Positions 39,701 to 54,110 of a stretch of 64,000 nt of DNA are shown here, in pieces. Position 1 is the stretch's first letter; each line of letters opens with the position of its first letter. This stretch comes from Pyrocephalus nanus. Lineage: Eukaryota; Chordata; Aves; Passeriformes; Tyrannidae. The stretch covers positions 1,614,501 to 1,678,500 of the forward strand of contig CM076275.1 in assembly GCA_038380795.1 (NCBI GenBank), given 5' to 3'. The notes under the pieces were generated by a model. That model was given only the letters and a program-made list of their open reading frames with translations. It searched no databases and was not told the DNA's origin. A program made the translations under genes and the position numbers.

Positions 39701-42189
39701 GCCTAAAAGTTTGGAACTGTCTGTACAGCCACAGTGAGCTTGGGAAGGGTTGGGGAGAAACCCTTTTACTTCCAGTCAGTTCTTCTTTCTCTATTCTTTC
39801 CCAACAGACAAATTTGGGAGCTGTCAAAAAAAAAATTCTGACAACTTTTTTTTCCTGATAATTTTTTTTTGTGGAACAAAAAACCCCACACATTTTTGAT
39901 GTTAAAAGTAGATCAGTGGCTCCCCAGAGGAGACAGGAGAGCAGATACACCCGAGCTCTGGCTGACTTAGTTCTGTCACATTCTCTTACTGTTCTAGTCC
40001 AGCACAGGGAAGCAACAAAAACCCTCCCGTGTTGAAGATGGAGTTTTCAGTTTGATACAGACTGACAGAGACAAGCCCCAGCGCTGAACAGAGCCCATCA
40101 ACCACACTTAGAGTCTCAGCATCTTCACTCTATTCAGTTTGGCTCAGTTTCTTCCCTCTACTCCTGTCAAGAAAAATTCCTCAATTTGTCCTTTAAGTTA
40201 TTGAAAACTGAGGTTTCCCTGCAGAGGGCTGTGCCTTGGGAACCCCCTGATGCATCTGAAAGCCAGCAAGGCTGTCCTGCCATCAGGGCTGTCAGCCCAA
40301 CATCAGCTGCTGGACACAGGCAGAAAAGGAGAGAATTTAGTGATGTGGGCAGTCAGCCAGCCACATCAAGAACTGCAAAAACCTGGCTTTGAAAAGCCTA
40401 ATGGCACACACAGGAATATCGGATGCTGTAAGACAAAGATTCCTAGACCCTGCAGTGTTTTCTAGCAAGTCTGGGTTGATACCAGAATGCATGGCATGTT
40501 ATTCAGTATTTAGTGACTATATAGCAACATTAAAAAGCCAACATGAAAAGTGTGGTTTGTTTTTTCTCTTTTTTTTCTTTTTTTTTTGTATAAAAGCATT
40601 TCTCTATCGGTAAGAAAACCCCCGTGCAGCTGTGGTGTGAAACTTCCACTTAAAAAGAAAATGTGATCTTTCAACAACAAGTTAAATCTAAGTGGCAGGC
40701 ATGAGTATGGAACAGCTCACCCCCTCCCCACGCTCCATCCAGCATTCCTCTCATTTTGGTTTTAGTTTCAAAGCCTTTGGGCCTTCTATTCTCAGTGATG
40801 ATAAAGTCTACATTGTTGTCTGCCAACTAAACTCCATTCAGGCCTCATAATACATCACATAATAGACACGGGATTAAGTTGTTAGCTGGCTTTTCTTTCA
40901 ACTGCCATTCATCAAACAAATAGCACTTTGAGGAAGGAAACCTATTTTCCCAGCTGCAGCCTGCACAATTTAGTTACCCACATTGCTGAGATTTACAGTT
41001 TACTCTCTCAAAAGATGACAAATTATTATGTAGAGACATTAAGTCAGTTTTCATTCAAATCAAGCGGGTGCCTCGTGCTCCCCTCCAGGTACTCGCTGGG
41101 TGGGGGAGCACTTCCATCAGCACACCTGGTTTTAACTTAAACCTAAACCTCATTTCCACCGTGGCTCTTCTTAAAATCCAGAAATACCCCTTTTTACTGT
41201 CCCTCCTCTCACTATTACCCTGTGTACAACTACCTGCTCTTACCAGTTGAAAGCTTTCCTTAGGGCATGACTGCACACATCTAGAGGAAAGGACTAAATA
41301 TTAATTTTCCTTATATTTCCTCTAATAAAGCTACTGAATTTTCCTTAAATATAAACACTTTCATAGCAGAGTATGTCAAAATCTACCCACAGTTAGCAAT
41401 GGGTGACCCAGTCTCCTGTTCTGGAAATACTGCTGGGCACATTAACACATGGAAACTGGGATTTAAAGTTGGAAAACCATCTTGCTGCTGGGGAGGTGGA
41501 TACTCCATGGGCTGCTCCCTCGATGAAATGCTGGTTTAATCTGATGTAATTTTAAACTAAATCCGACTGACTGAGTTTGAGGTCAGGAGAAAGATAGTGA
41601 GTGCCTCCATAGAAATTCCACCAGGCACAAATGTGGTCCAGGGGACGGAGGGGAACGAGGATGCTGGAATATGGCCCGTGTGATCCTCTCACCCATAAAA
41701 TGGTTTGCCCTCATTTTGCAGCCCAGTGGGCCAGTGTAAATTAGCCCTCAGTGAACCAAGCTGAGTACAGCAGGGCAATAATCTGATACAGAGCTGGGAG
41801 TTGGGCGGCTCGTTTTGGAAACATTGCTGTGTTTGTATAAATATTCTGGGCTATTCCGCGCAACAGAAATGATTTTCTGGAAGAAGAAGTTATTGAGGCA
41901 ACACCTCTGTTGACAAAAGTAATAATTAGTTTAAGAGATGCTTTGAATCAGTGCTCTGAAGTCTGTGGAAGTGCCAGTGACAGCTTGTTTGACAGTGAGG
42001 ATCCCTGCTGGAGCCCAGGTAATTCCACCCAGCCCCCTGGCACTTTTCTTTCTGGCTGCCTGTGTGCTGTGAGTGAGCCCCGAGCTCAGGCACAGAGAAT
42101 TTGGCTTTAAACACCTCCGGGTGAACGAGGCTAACACACAACTTCTCTTAGGGAAGGTTTTCATGGAATGTCATACATGCCATTTACTA

Positions 42190-42342
<153 letters not shown>

Positions 42343-43104
42343 TTATTATTTAGTAACAATATTTTAAACACCACGTGAATGGAGACTACCTGTTCAGAGG
42401 GTTTGATGGCATCACAGCCTGGGGACACAGCTTGAGCTCTGAACAGCAGGTTTTAAAGTTCATGAATCAACAGGCAGGGAGGAAACGAGCAGCGATTTAA
42501 GAGCAAGGAAAGCAACTCATCTGAGAATACAAACTTTTGTGCTGCTTGCTAACAAGGTGCTGTTTGCACATAAAAAAGATGGCAAGCTCCTGCTGTTTAA
42601 TTTATGGGGGAATCCAATATCTACCTGTAACCTCAGATCATAAAACGCTGATGTTTGGGTGGGTTCAGGGTTCCTTTATCTGTGCTGGTTCTTAGGAAAG
42701 GCACTGCAGCCTCGAGACTTGACGAGAAGGAACTGAAGCTGTTTGTCACTTATCTCAGACAATATCCCAGGCAGGAGACAAGGAAGTACACAAAAAGTCT
42801 TTTCTCAAACAAACCTGCTTAGATCTGTAAATGTTTAACAAGTATCTTTCTTCATCCCCTTCATCTTCCTAGATCTGCTCTTGCATTTCTTCAATTTTTG
42901 ATTATGGATGGGGAGGACATGAGTTAGTAGAGATGTTTTGGCACTTGAATACGTTGTACAAGTAGCTCTGCTTAGGAATTTATTTCAAGTCATTATTTAT
43001 TGATTTACTTCAATATTTATTTATCAAATTCCAGCTAACAGAACCACAGCACTGATGGGTATGTTAAGCAGCTTCTCTGCTGTACCCATGGCAGCTCCAA
43101 CACA

Positions 43105-43440
43105 AAGTCACAGAATCACAGAATATGGTGAGTTGGAAGGGACCCACAAGGATCATCCAAGTCCAGCTTCTGGCCCTGCACAGGACACCCCAAGAGTCAC
43201 AACATGTCCCTCAGAGCATTGTCCAAACCCTCCCTGAGCTCTGGCAGCCTTGGGGCTGTGCCCACTGCCCTGGGGAGCCTGTTCAGTGCCAACCACCCTC
43301 TGGGGGAAGAACCTTTCCCTGAGATCCACCCTGAGCCTGCCCTGACACAGCTCCAGCAGTTTCCTTGAGTGCTGTCACTGCTCTTGAGAGTGAAGAGATC
43401 TGTACCTGTCCCTCCACCTCCCCTCGTGAGGATGGAGAAG
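43105..43440 (-). repeat. FSTL4: CR1 LINE fragment, longest copy here
   Basis: The stretch starts gtcacagaatcacagaatat and runs through gagttggaagggacccacaa, ctgcacaggacaccccaaga, gagcattgtccaaaccctcc and ccctctgggggaagaacctt. It is a reverse-complement CR1 3' portion of about 335 bp. Confidence 0.9.
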
Positions 43441-45554
43441 GAACCACCCCCATCCGCTGCCAACGCCTGCCAGGCGCTCAGAAAGAACAAGCAGCAGTTG
43501 TTTGATCACCGGATGGGCTGATTTCTAAACCAACACCATTTGGGGCTCCTTCCATCTCACATTTCCTGCCTCTTCAGGGTGCACCTGCTCTGCAGTTTGA
43601 AGCTTTCCTTCCCAGCCACCACCCTTTGAACGTTTTTTGAAGGAAGCTGCGGTTCTGCAGCCGACGTGAGATGCCAGCTGGCACCTTCAGGAGAAGTACA
43701 AAGGAGCCCACCTCTTGCAGTATGGATTGATCTGGCACTGCTTCTGCCAGCTCTTGAATCTCCTCCAAAACCTTCTGTCTGGCACTAGAGAAGTGCCTTC
43801 GTGCCTCTCCTCTCAGTGGCAGGTCAGCACTGGCAGGGGGGAGGGAATTTTGAGAACCTGCTTGGTTTTTAGACGTGCTTTAAGGCACATTTCGAGTGAA
43901 CACTGAGAAATATGGGGCTTATCAGCAGGACAATAACCCTTCCCAAAGCACAGACCTTCACCTGAGAAGGCACAGACATAACCATAACCTGGCTCTGCTG
44001 GCAGTGCTGCCCCGATGGGCAAATAGATCAACAGTTACAAAGAATCCGAGTAAATCCACAGATGATCTGAAATCCATTATCTGTAATCAAAACCATCTCA
44101 GATATTATTGTCACCTTGGTGTCAGGCAGATTTAGCATCTACACTATGGGATAAGCTGGTTAAGCTACCTAAGACATTATTACAAATATCTACTCAAAAA
44201 TCCCCATTTCAAGCATTTGCCTGTTTTCTGGTCAGTTAGATCTTCCCTGAAGGAAGCAAAGATGCATGAGTAACTGCAAATAGAAAAGATATCAACCCTG
44301 TTCAAATGATATCTGCATGAGATAGAGAAAATGCTTGCACTGGAGGGGACTTAATAACAGTTTTTAAAAGTTAAAAGAAACTCAAATTGAGTTTAGATCA
44401 ATAAAAGCAGGATGGCTGCTTTTATGGAATGATTTATAAGGAGTTGTGGAAAAACAGGACAATAAAATCTTCTCTATTTAAGTATGTTTCTTCCTTTAAG
44501 ACATCTCAGAAACATATTCTGAGTGCTTGGTTTGTGCTCTGTAATTGTCTTTTTATGGACAATCTGTTTTTTCCAATGCATACAAATGTATTAATATAAG
44601 TAAAGACCCTTGCAAAAACAAACAGATGCAAGACTATAGTACTATTCTCTCCCTCTCCAAATATGTTTTTCTTGAAAAGAGGGGCTTATATTAGTAAAAA
44701 CATGGTTTATGACTTTTAAAAAATATTTTCTGATTTCTAGTGCTTAAAGAAAGTTATCAAGAATGATTTAGGTTAACACTGTATCATTTATGTTGGGCAC
44801 TGAAGGAAATTATCAGCCCTGCCTTAGAATCTGCACACACAGTAAATTCATATAAGACTAGAGCATTATTAAAAATGAAAAGTGTTAGATGTGGGAAGGA
44901 AAAAAGTGATTAAGAGATTAAAGGTTTGATACTGAACCTCTTGTTGCTGCAAAAACCAGTCTGAATTCTCTAAGAAATTAATGGCTCTTTGTGTGTGTTT
45001 ATTGCAGCTCACGGTTCCTCCTCGTGTTTCCCCGTGGATATAATTAGTTCATTAGGATTTCACAGCTACATTTTATATCTATGGCTGCATTCTTATGCAC
45101 AAGCACTTTCTGTGTGTATTTCATAAGGGTATATTTGGAAGTGCTGTAAAATCCAAGCCCCAGAGCATAAAGAAATGATGAGTCTTTGATTCCTTAACAG
45201 CCTCTAACTTTGCACCTTGCACTCGTGCCGGTCAGGAGGGCTGGGAAGCTGTGGGATAGATTTGGGATGTATCCCATCTCCCTCCGTGCTGCCTTTGGGA
45301 GGAGCTGCCCAGCTGCCTCTCTGGCCACTGCCAGAGGGTGTAAATTAATTCTGTTTGCTGGGATGGGGTGGGCAGAGGGAACGGGAAAAATTCACGGTGC
45401 CCCTACCCCAACCCCAGCAATGCCCCACAGTGAACTGGAAAGGCATTTAAATGTATTGTCCCATGAAAAGGAATAAGCAACCAGGAGAAAGGCAAGAAAA
45501 GTAACTTCTGAGACGTGGTTTTCCTCACTGACCACTGAAGGCGAATTTTCAGAG

Positions 45555-45705
45555 AGTCACAGAATCATGGAATGGGATGGGTTGGAAGGGATCTCAAAGC
45601 CCATCCAGTGCCACCCCCTGCCATGGGCAGGGACACCTTCCACCAGCCCAGGTTGCTCCAAGCCCCATCCAACCTGGCCTTGGACACTTCCAGGGATGGA
45701 ATTTT
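45555..45705 (-). repeat. FSTL4: CR1 LINE 3'-end fragment
   Basis: The stretch runs gagtcacagaatcatggaat, ggttggaagggatctcaaag, ccatgggcagggacaccttc and caacctggccttggacactt in reverse-complement CR1 order. Confidence 0.93.
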
Positions 45706-46609
45706 CTTGTGAAGAGGAAGAAACAGAAGTGATAAAACCAGAGGCAGAACCCATCTAACTGCACAAAGTGATGAGCTCTGCATCACAGCAGCCAGATAAG
45801 CACAGGGTGTTCATCACCTCTCTTTTATGAATTTCATTATAAAATAATTCTACACATTCTGATAAAAAAGCCTCAGAAATCTATGCCTATAATTTCTCAT
45901 AATTGATAAGGTTGACTAGTGGCAGCTGATAAATTGACTTCTTCAGCAGTTTGTCTCATATTTTCCTCTCCCTTTTTCAAACAAAATGTTCTCTGCCCTT
46001 CATGAGCTTCTTTCATGCCTTACCCTTCAACTGAAGGACTAATTAAATGACTTTAGAACATATTTTAACTTTTCAAGATTACAAAAATGCACCACCCTGC
46101 CTTTTACATTGATAGCAGCTCAGTAATCCATAAAATATTTTAAAAATCAGTTGCTATTCACACAGTCAATTCCATAAAACAACAAAGCAGATACCAGAAA
46201 ATGGCTATGCACCTTTTTTTTTTTTGGACTGTATTTCCTTTCCATCACTACTGATTACCCAAGGCATCGGTCTCTCCAAACACAGGATGTTCCATATTCA
46301 TTTACCCCCTTCCCACTCGAATGCACTCCCTGGTCACGGAAACATCGACACTGCTTGTGAATCTCGCTCACATTCTGTCCCAAGAGAATCCCAGCCTGCC
46401 CCTGTAACACCACAAATCTCCTGCCCTGACCCCCAGCAGGGAGCTGGGGGAGAGGAGCCACGTTAACCCTGGGTGTGGATCCCGGGCACCCACCACCCAC
46501 CTTCTTCTGCCTGTTTGCAGATGCTTTTCCATGAGGATTTCCAACACACCTGGGGGCTGTTCCAACAGTTAAACCCTTCCCATTTTTGGCCAACTCTCTT
46601 GTTTTCCAG

Positions 46610-46685
46610 GAAGTTTGGCACTACTGCCATGGGCAGGGACATCTTCCACCTTCCAGGTTGCTCCAAGACCATCCAAACTTCCAAA
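46610..46685 (-). repeat. FSTL4: CR1 LINE short fragment
   Basis: The stretch ccatgggcagggacatcttc, then caggttgctccaagaccatc, is a 75-bp internal piece of the CR1 3' region. Confidence 0.75.
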
Positions 46686-49600
46686 TGAAGGAAAAAACAC
46701 CACCCTGATTTCACAGTCACTGAGATGTATTAACTAGTTCCCATAAGAAAAAGCTTGCCTGATCCTCAGAGTCCCAGAAATCTCTCTCTCTCTCTGATAA
46801 TGTTTACAGGATTTTAAAATGAAATGTACCCAAGCATTTAATAAGACTATTATTATTCAAAATCTACAACAATGGCTATCACTTTGGAAACGATTTTTCC
46901 TCACTAATCAAATGTCTCTGATCTTTTTTTTACAATAGATTCATGAGTGATTCATATAAAAATAATAAAAACTAAATTAGTCATGGGCTCTTAAATCACT
47001 TTCTTTGGTGTTTTTAATAATTCATTTCCAGAGACAAGCTGAGAACTTATGCTTCATTAATATTATTTGTTCTTGGTTTTACACATGCTATCACTTTAGT
47101 CATTTACATGGAGAAAAATTCAGCCTTAAGCAAATGCCAGAAAACTATTGCAAACACAGCCTGATGGGACTTTAATTTATCTTTTCTTGTTTTTCTGCTC
47201 AAAGAATTTAACACAACATAAGACTTTGCTGGCGAGCCAAAAAAAAAAAGATTTTGGCTTGAACATATGGAAATGAACTTTTTAGATAGTTGTGTAATTG
47301 TAATATAGGTAAAAAAAATGGGTGAGTTTTATATCCTGAGAAACTCAGAGACAACATTACAAGGAAAATCAACGGTAGGTACATGCCTCTAAAAATGCAA
47401 GTGGATACAATTTCTGTAATCTTCATTACGGCCAAATGTGAGGCTATCTATATATTCTGAAAGTACTGCCAGAAGTAATTTTCCACTTAACCTCTCCTTT
47501 AGAGCCTGCAAAGACCTTGAGAAACTATAAGGAATTCTGTAAACTTTGATTTGGAAGTGAACAAACTGGGCTCTAAACATGCAGCTCTGTGCCATTCGCT
47601 GCCAGCGCTGCAGCTCCTGGGTTTGATCATTTCAACAGCCCCAATTCCCCTGGCAGGGAACTAATGGGGTCATTCACACATCATCTGTCTATTATTCAAC
47701 AGTGAATCTACATGAAATCATGAGGATAGCACCTTCATACAGGCTGTTTGAATGCAGAGGGGGGATTTGAGCCACCAGGGATGTGTCTGGAATTGTGCTG
47801 TGCCTGGGTGGGCTGTTCTGGGAGAACAAGGCCAAGCCATCATACCTGACATCAGCAGAGATGAAGAACCCTGTGTTTCAACAACCTGCTAGAAAAGCTG
47901 AGTCTTGAACTAACGATCTAAGGCCAGTTTGAGTTAAAATGCACAGATAAAAATGAAATGAGTAATGAAAGACACTAAAGAGTTTCTGCTCTAGCCACCT
48001 GCATTAGCCTTGGGAATTCACCACATTCTTATCTACCTGTGCACCACACTTATTTGTTTTCTTGTGGTAATCCTCTCTGTTGTTTGTGTCTGCTTCTGAG
48101 GGAATAACTTATGTTTATAAATTTTATCAATTTATGTATTTTTCTCTGGAGATAATGTCAAATCATGTGAAACAATGCCCTGTAAATACTATATATATAC
48201 CTTTGACTCCATGAGGAGTTTATTATATTTTCAAATTGAGGAATGCTTGCATAATCACATATTTGGGAAAACCTATTGCCTGTTCCTAGGAGGCAAAAGT
48301 ATATTATTTTGAAAGATGGCCCATTTGAACCACTTCACTATTTGTAATCAGAAATCAATTTATAGCTATGACAATCTTATCAGTTTCAGCTACATTATAG
48401 TTATTTTCTGCATGAGAAAAGTTGATGTGACTTTTTAAAGCAGAACTGCAAAGGGAATTCTAATGGATAAGTAATATGGATGGGTAATTTATGGAGAAAT
48501 AATATTTTTATGCTAAAAGCAATCTTAAATGTTTGCAAGAGAGATCGTTTAATTACATGTACCATTAGGATGGCTCTTCTTCAATAGCTGTGTGACAACT
48601 CATTAACAGAGCTCCTCACAGACAGGACAAGACAAATTATTACTAGTTGCTTATGAAAGCTTCTGATTAAGAGAGCAATGAAAAATTATTAATATTTTGT
48701 TGCCAATCAAGATATCACATAAAAATGATTTAACTAATGCACTTAAACAAGCAGGCTTTATAGTAATCTTCAACCTTTCAGTCCTGTGCAAATTTAGGAT
48801 TATCTAGGTTTTTGTTGGCTGTCTTTGTCAGTTCCAGTGTTAATGCAGAACACAGCCATCCTTCTCAGATCACATTTGGCATGAATCCAGAGAGAATAAA
48901 GCCAGGAAGGACCCCTCAGCAGTGCCTCTCCTGTGCTGCTCTCACACCTGGCTGGAAGGATTCTGGTTTTTCTAGACCTGAGCTTTTATTTTCATCTGAT
49001 TTCTTGAATTAGCATTTAGAAGAGAAAGAGTTTAATTGAAATATAATACCAGGATTTTTCCAAGTGTGCGACTATCCTGTAGGGTCTGTATGTGATTACC
49101 GTTGTGCCAAGAGCAGAGAGGATTTTCCTGAAGTTAAAAAGGTACAATTAATCTCCTGTTGCACTTCCAATTAGCCAAATTGCCAACCTTATTGTGAAAA
49201 GCAGAAATGCAATCGAGTTCCTGCTTGAGGCGTACTAAAAGAAAACTGCAGTAATTTAATTAACTGCCTTCCAGTGCATTAGGAGCACGCTGCCTTTACT
49301 TCCCTGCTGTCAATGCCTCTAAATAGATAATTGTTTAATGGGGGTTTCTGTACCCACAAAATGCTGAAGCTCTGAAGTGTCTGCTGCCACCCCCCAGCCT
49401 GTTGGACACACGTGGCTGCTCCTATTTGCTTGTTGTGTTTCCACATCTCATCTTCCCAAAGCCATCCTACGTGGTGGAAGAGGGAGAATGAAAACTGGTA
49501 ATCCCCAAACTGTGCCACCTCAAGCAACCAGACCAGAATCCAGATGGCAGTGATAGATACAGAACAAAAAAAAAAAAATGTTATAAAGCTTAATTAAAGA

Positions 49601-49804
49601 TGAAAAAAGGTGTTCATTAGACTGAAAAAAGTTGATGTGCAGTAGTAGCAGGTGTTATATGACAAGGTGGTAGAGGTCATAAACTGACATGGGAAACATT
49701 AAAATTGAAGCATAAATCCTGTTTTTTCTCCCTGTAAGAATCTCAGAGTGCTCTTTTGGTAGAGTTTCTCAGTGATATACCAGTTCAAACAGATCAAAAA
49801 GGGA

Positions 49805-49823
49805 TTTTTTTTTTTTTTTTTTT
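49805..49823 (+). repeat. 19-base T run
   Basis: An uninterrupted run of T in the 9-kb intron. It reads as A on the plus-complement strand and no retrocopy was recognised beside it. Confidence 0.9.
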
Positions 49824-51311
49824 GCTGTATTACTCCATGGGGGTGTTGAATCATTCAGTGAGCCTATGTGCAAAGACATAACTCTGCCTCAACACAGAAT
49901 AACCAATGAGAAAGAGAATTACTTACAAGCAACCCAGAAATCCACTTGGGCTGGCACTAAATGATGGGAGGAACTGGCATTTCAGTCTGAAAATGTACTC
50001 AGCATTCTGTTTAAAATAGCAGGAGCTGCAAATGAACCCTCACAGCCAAGTGCCATCTGTCCTTCAAGGATCTGCTTCTACTCCAGTTCTTGGACAGTCA
50101 TCTTATGTCCAGTTGCCACAGGAATTTTAATCCATTAAGATTAATCTTACCATAACCAAAATGTCATAAATGTGAGATAAGTACCTAAAATGTTCATTAT
50201 TTTTGGCCAATAAATTCTAAGACCACTCTTAAGCCTCCATTACATTTCAATGTCCTGCTCAAAGCAGTGACAAGAAATGCATCTTAAAGGATAATACTTG
50301 CTTTGATGAAAAGAAAAAGATGTTTTGATGGGTTTAATTACTGAGTTTGTGCACACAGTAATCACCTATACATGGTGCACATGATTTTCCTGCTAAGGTA
50401 GAGTCAACAAATAAAGTACTGAGATGCTATGTGCATTTCTGTCCCATGTGCTGTAATTTTCATGGTTTAATGCAGAAGAATAAACCAAAGATTTCTCCCA
50501 TTTCAGCAATCCTGGATACACAACAATTTAGGGAGCTACAGTATTGACTGTAACAACTCTGAACTGAGCGGTTATCAAATTAACAAGAGCTGAGCAAAAA
50601 TATAAATCAACTCTTGCTGTAGTGTAATTAAAATAAAACCTGATTTACCGTGTACTTTAATGCAAAGAGAAATGAAATACAGACCGTATTTTCTGTACAC
50701 TACTTTCCACTCTCTCCGTAATTAAATGTTATTAAATAAATGACTAAGTTTATACCATCATTCAGGTATTGTCTTTGCCACCAACTATGACTCACAGATC
50801 AGACCAGCACCGTGAATTAAGAGAGATTCATCCTCCCTCCTGTGAGGGCATTGCCACACCCTGCCGAATAATCCCATTTTTAAACTCTGCTCCTCAGACA
50901 CTGCAGCCAAGGATTTAGAGAGGAGTATTGGCTGAAAGGCAAGTGAAACAGGAGGGAGAGAGATAAAAAAAGCACTATTTGATTTGGAGAGAGGAGAGAC
51001 TCGTTGCCAACCCCGAATGTTTTGTTTCCCGCTCTTCTTTGAACTGGCAAAGACGTCCCTGAGGAGCTGATGGTCTGTAGAGCTGCTCCCCCCGGGTTTC
51101 CAGCTGTGTGGACCACAGGAATGAGCATCCAGGGGTGAATCCCCGGCTGTGCTGGGTCCCTCAGCACCGAGCTCTGATTTCAGGTAACGTGTCCCGAGCC
51201 CCCCTGCTCTCCGCTGTCCCGCTTTCACCCCTCACACAATACTCACACACGCCGAACATCCCGCCAGCTCCCCGTTTTCCACCAGCACAAGGCAAAACTC
51301 GCGCCCTCTTA

Positions 51312-52052
<741 letters not shown>

Positions 52053-52754
52053 CTATAGCATCTGAGATACAGGTGTCCTAAAAAACAAAGCTTTCTCATC
52101 TTTTATTTAAATTAAAAAAAACCCCAAACCAGTTATTTTGACTTCCATGTGCCACACAAAAGAAACTCCTGAGGCAGATCTTACTGAAATCCACACCACC
52201 ACCTCTTTGGAACCACATCTCCATCATTAAACCCCACACAGGACCTTCATGCCACTTCCTGGGAAGATCCCAATGCCATGAGCTCTTTCCTCCAGCCCTC
52301 TAAAGAAGTGCTGACTTTCAGTGACTCTGAACACTCATTTTTATCACATCAGTTCACAGATTAAGATGTGATTTTGCCTTAAAAGTTAACAGCTTTGGTG
52401 GGAAAATCTGGCATTCATTTATGGGACTTGCACAGTGGAAATGCATGGAATAAAAATGAAAAAAAAAAAAAAAGGTATCTACATTCACAAGCACCACTTT
52501 CCACCTCTTCACATATCATCTAATTGAAAAATTGCTTCAACATCTCTTGAGTAGCACATCTCTTAAATCTGTTCACTAAAAGATACATGCCATATCTGCC
52601 AGGAGTGAGCATTTCTCCTTCTTTGAATTCTCAGTGCTGTTTTAGGAAGAGTACAAGCTGTTTTAAATAAAAGGTAGCTATAGTTATGCTAGATAGGTGG
52701 TCAAAATTAGGAAATTTTGACCAACTTGGTGCTAGGATTTGTTGGCTCCCAGAG

Positions 52755-52860
52755 GCATTACATGGGCAGGGACAGGTTGCTCCAAGCCCAGTCTGACCTG
52801 GCCTTGAACATTCCAGGGATGGTATGTCCATCCCATCCCCCCCATCCAGCTTCCTGAAGC
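52755..52860 (-). repeat. FSTL4: CR1 LINE short fragment
   Basis: The stretch gggcagggacaggttgctcc, then ctgacctggccttgaacatt and ccagggatgg, matches the CR1 3' region in reverse complement, with the copy broken at both ends. Confidence 0.75.
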
Positions 52861-54068
52861 ATGTAAACAGCACACAGGGGCTAATAATGTAGTTATTTTC
52901 TGCATAATAAAGAACTCCTTTTAATGAATAAAATATTTGGAGTGCACTTGACAGGATAAAGAACTGATAATTACAATAATTTGTAGCGTGGAGTAGGGCT
53001 AATGAGGACATCTTTTCTTGAGGAGAAATGAAATAGAGGGCCATTCATTTACAAGAGAATTGTTTTTTCATCTTACTGCTGTTTCCCTTAATTCCCCGTG
53101 CTGTTTTTCATGCTGCCTTGAGCTCCCTGGCTCATGCTGGGCTCCCAGAAGCTCCCTCTTCAGCAACGTTTTTTGAGTGCTTTGTTGCAGGAGAATTTAA
53201 GGCTCCCTGCCCATCTTCCAAACGACTGCTAAAGAGGCTTTGGCTTCTCCTTTTTAGAAGCACGGTAATGAAAAATACATTAACTTTTAATTAAGGAGAC
53301 ACCTTGCACAGCTGCCATTCCTGGATGAACCATATGAGGCCAGGAGATGACTTTTTTATGTTAAAGCATGTAATTAGCACAGACCACTTGAACAACACAA
53401 ACACACTCCTTTTTAGAGTGTTGCTATGGAGCATATTTGAGAGCATCTTATTACCAGTACATTTGAGGGACTCTTATAAACATCTAAAAGCCTTTCTACT
53501 ACTACAGAATTATTTTCTGTGGTTTCAGTTATTGCTTTGTTGTTCTCCATAGAAAAGATTTCCTTATGCAATCAGGTGTACCTGGGGAGGAAACAGGATT
53601 CCCTAAGAGGATGGCAGGCTGAGCTTTTTAAAAATCTCTTTAAAACCTGTCTTGTACCTAAGTTATAGAGCTTAGACACACTGATGCTATTGGTTTTCGT
53701 GTACAAATTATTCAAGTCACCATAATGATTTTTGTCTAGAGCTTCTAGATTAAGTATTGAACACTTTTCATTTTATTTTCAAAAACCTTCGGGAGATAAA
53801 AGGATTTTTACCACGTGTATAAAACTGAACATAACAAATGGACAATATTCAAAGGGTGCTCGCTTGCAGAACACAAGCTGGAATGGAATTTGGTCCTAAA
53901 ATCAAGCAGTTTTCTGTTCATTTGGAAATTCTGCAGGATGATGCATGGAAACCAGCTTTCTACATTCCACAGCTCCAACCAGTATCAGTCCTTGCTGACC
54001 ACAGCTATCAAGTCATGTCAAGCCTGGTGCTCCTCTCTGGGCTTTCAGCTGAAGTAACTCTACAGCTT

Positions 54069-54110
54069 ATTCCAGCTGGAAATAAAAAAAGAGAGATTCC
54101 AGCTGGAAAT
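54069..54110. repeat. Repeated palindrome TTCCAGCTGGAA
   Basis: The 15-mer attccagctggaaat occurs at 54069-54083 and again at 54096-54110, 27 bases apart. Each copy contains the perfect 12-bp palindrome TTCCAGCTGGAA with a CAGCTG E-box core. The bases between differ from any recognised repeat. Confidence 0.9.

Noticed and set aside
45557..45786. Several overlapping open frames
   Set aside because: They fall in a CR1 3' tail, which is non-coding; such frames recur at each CR1 copy.
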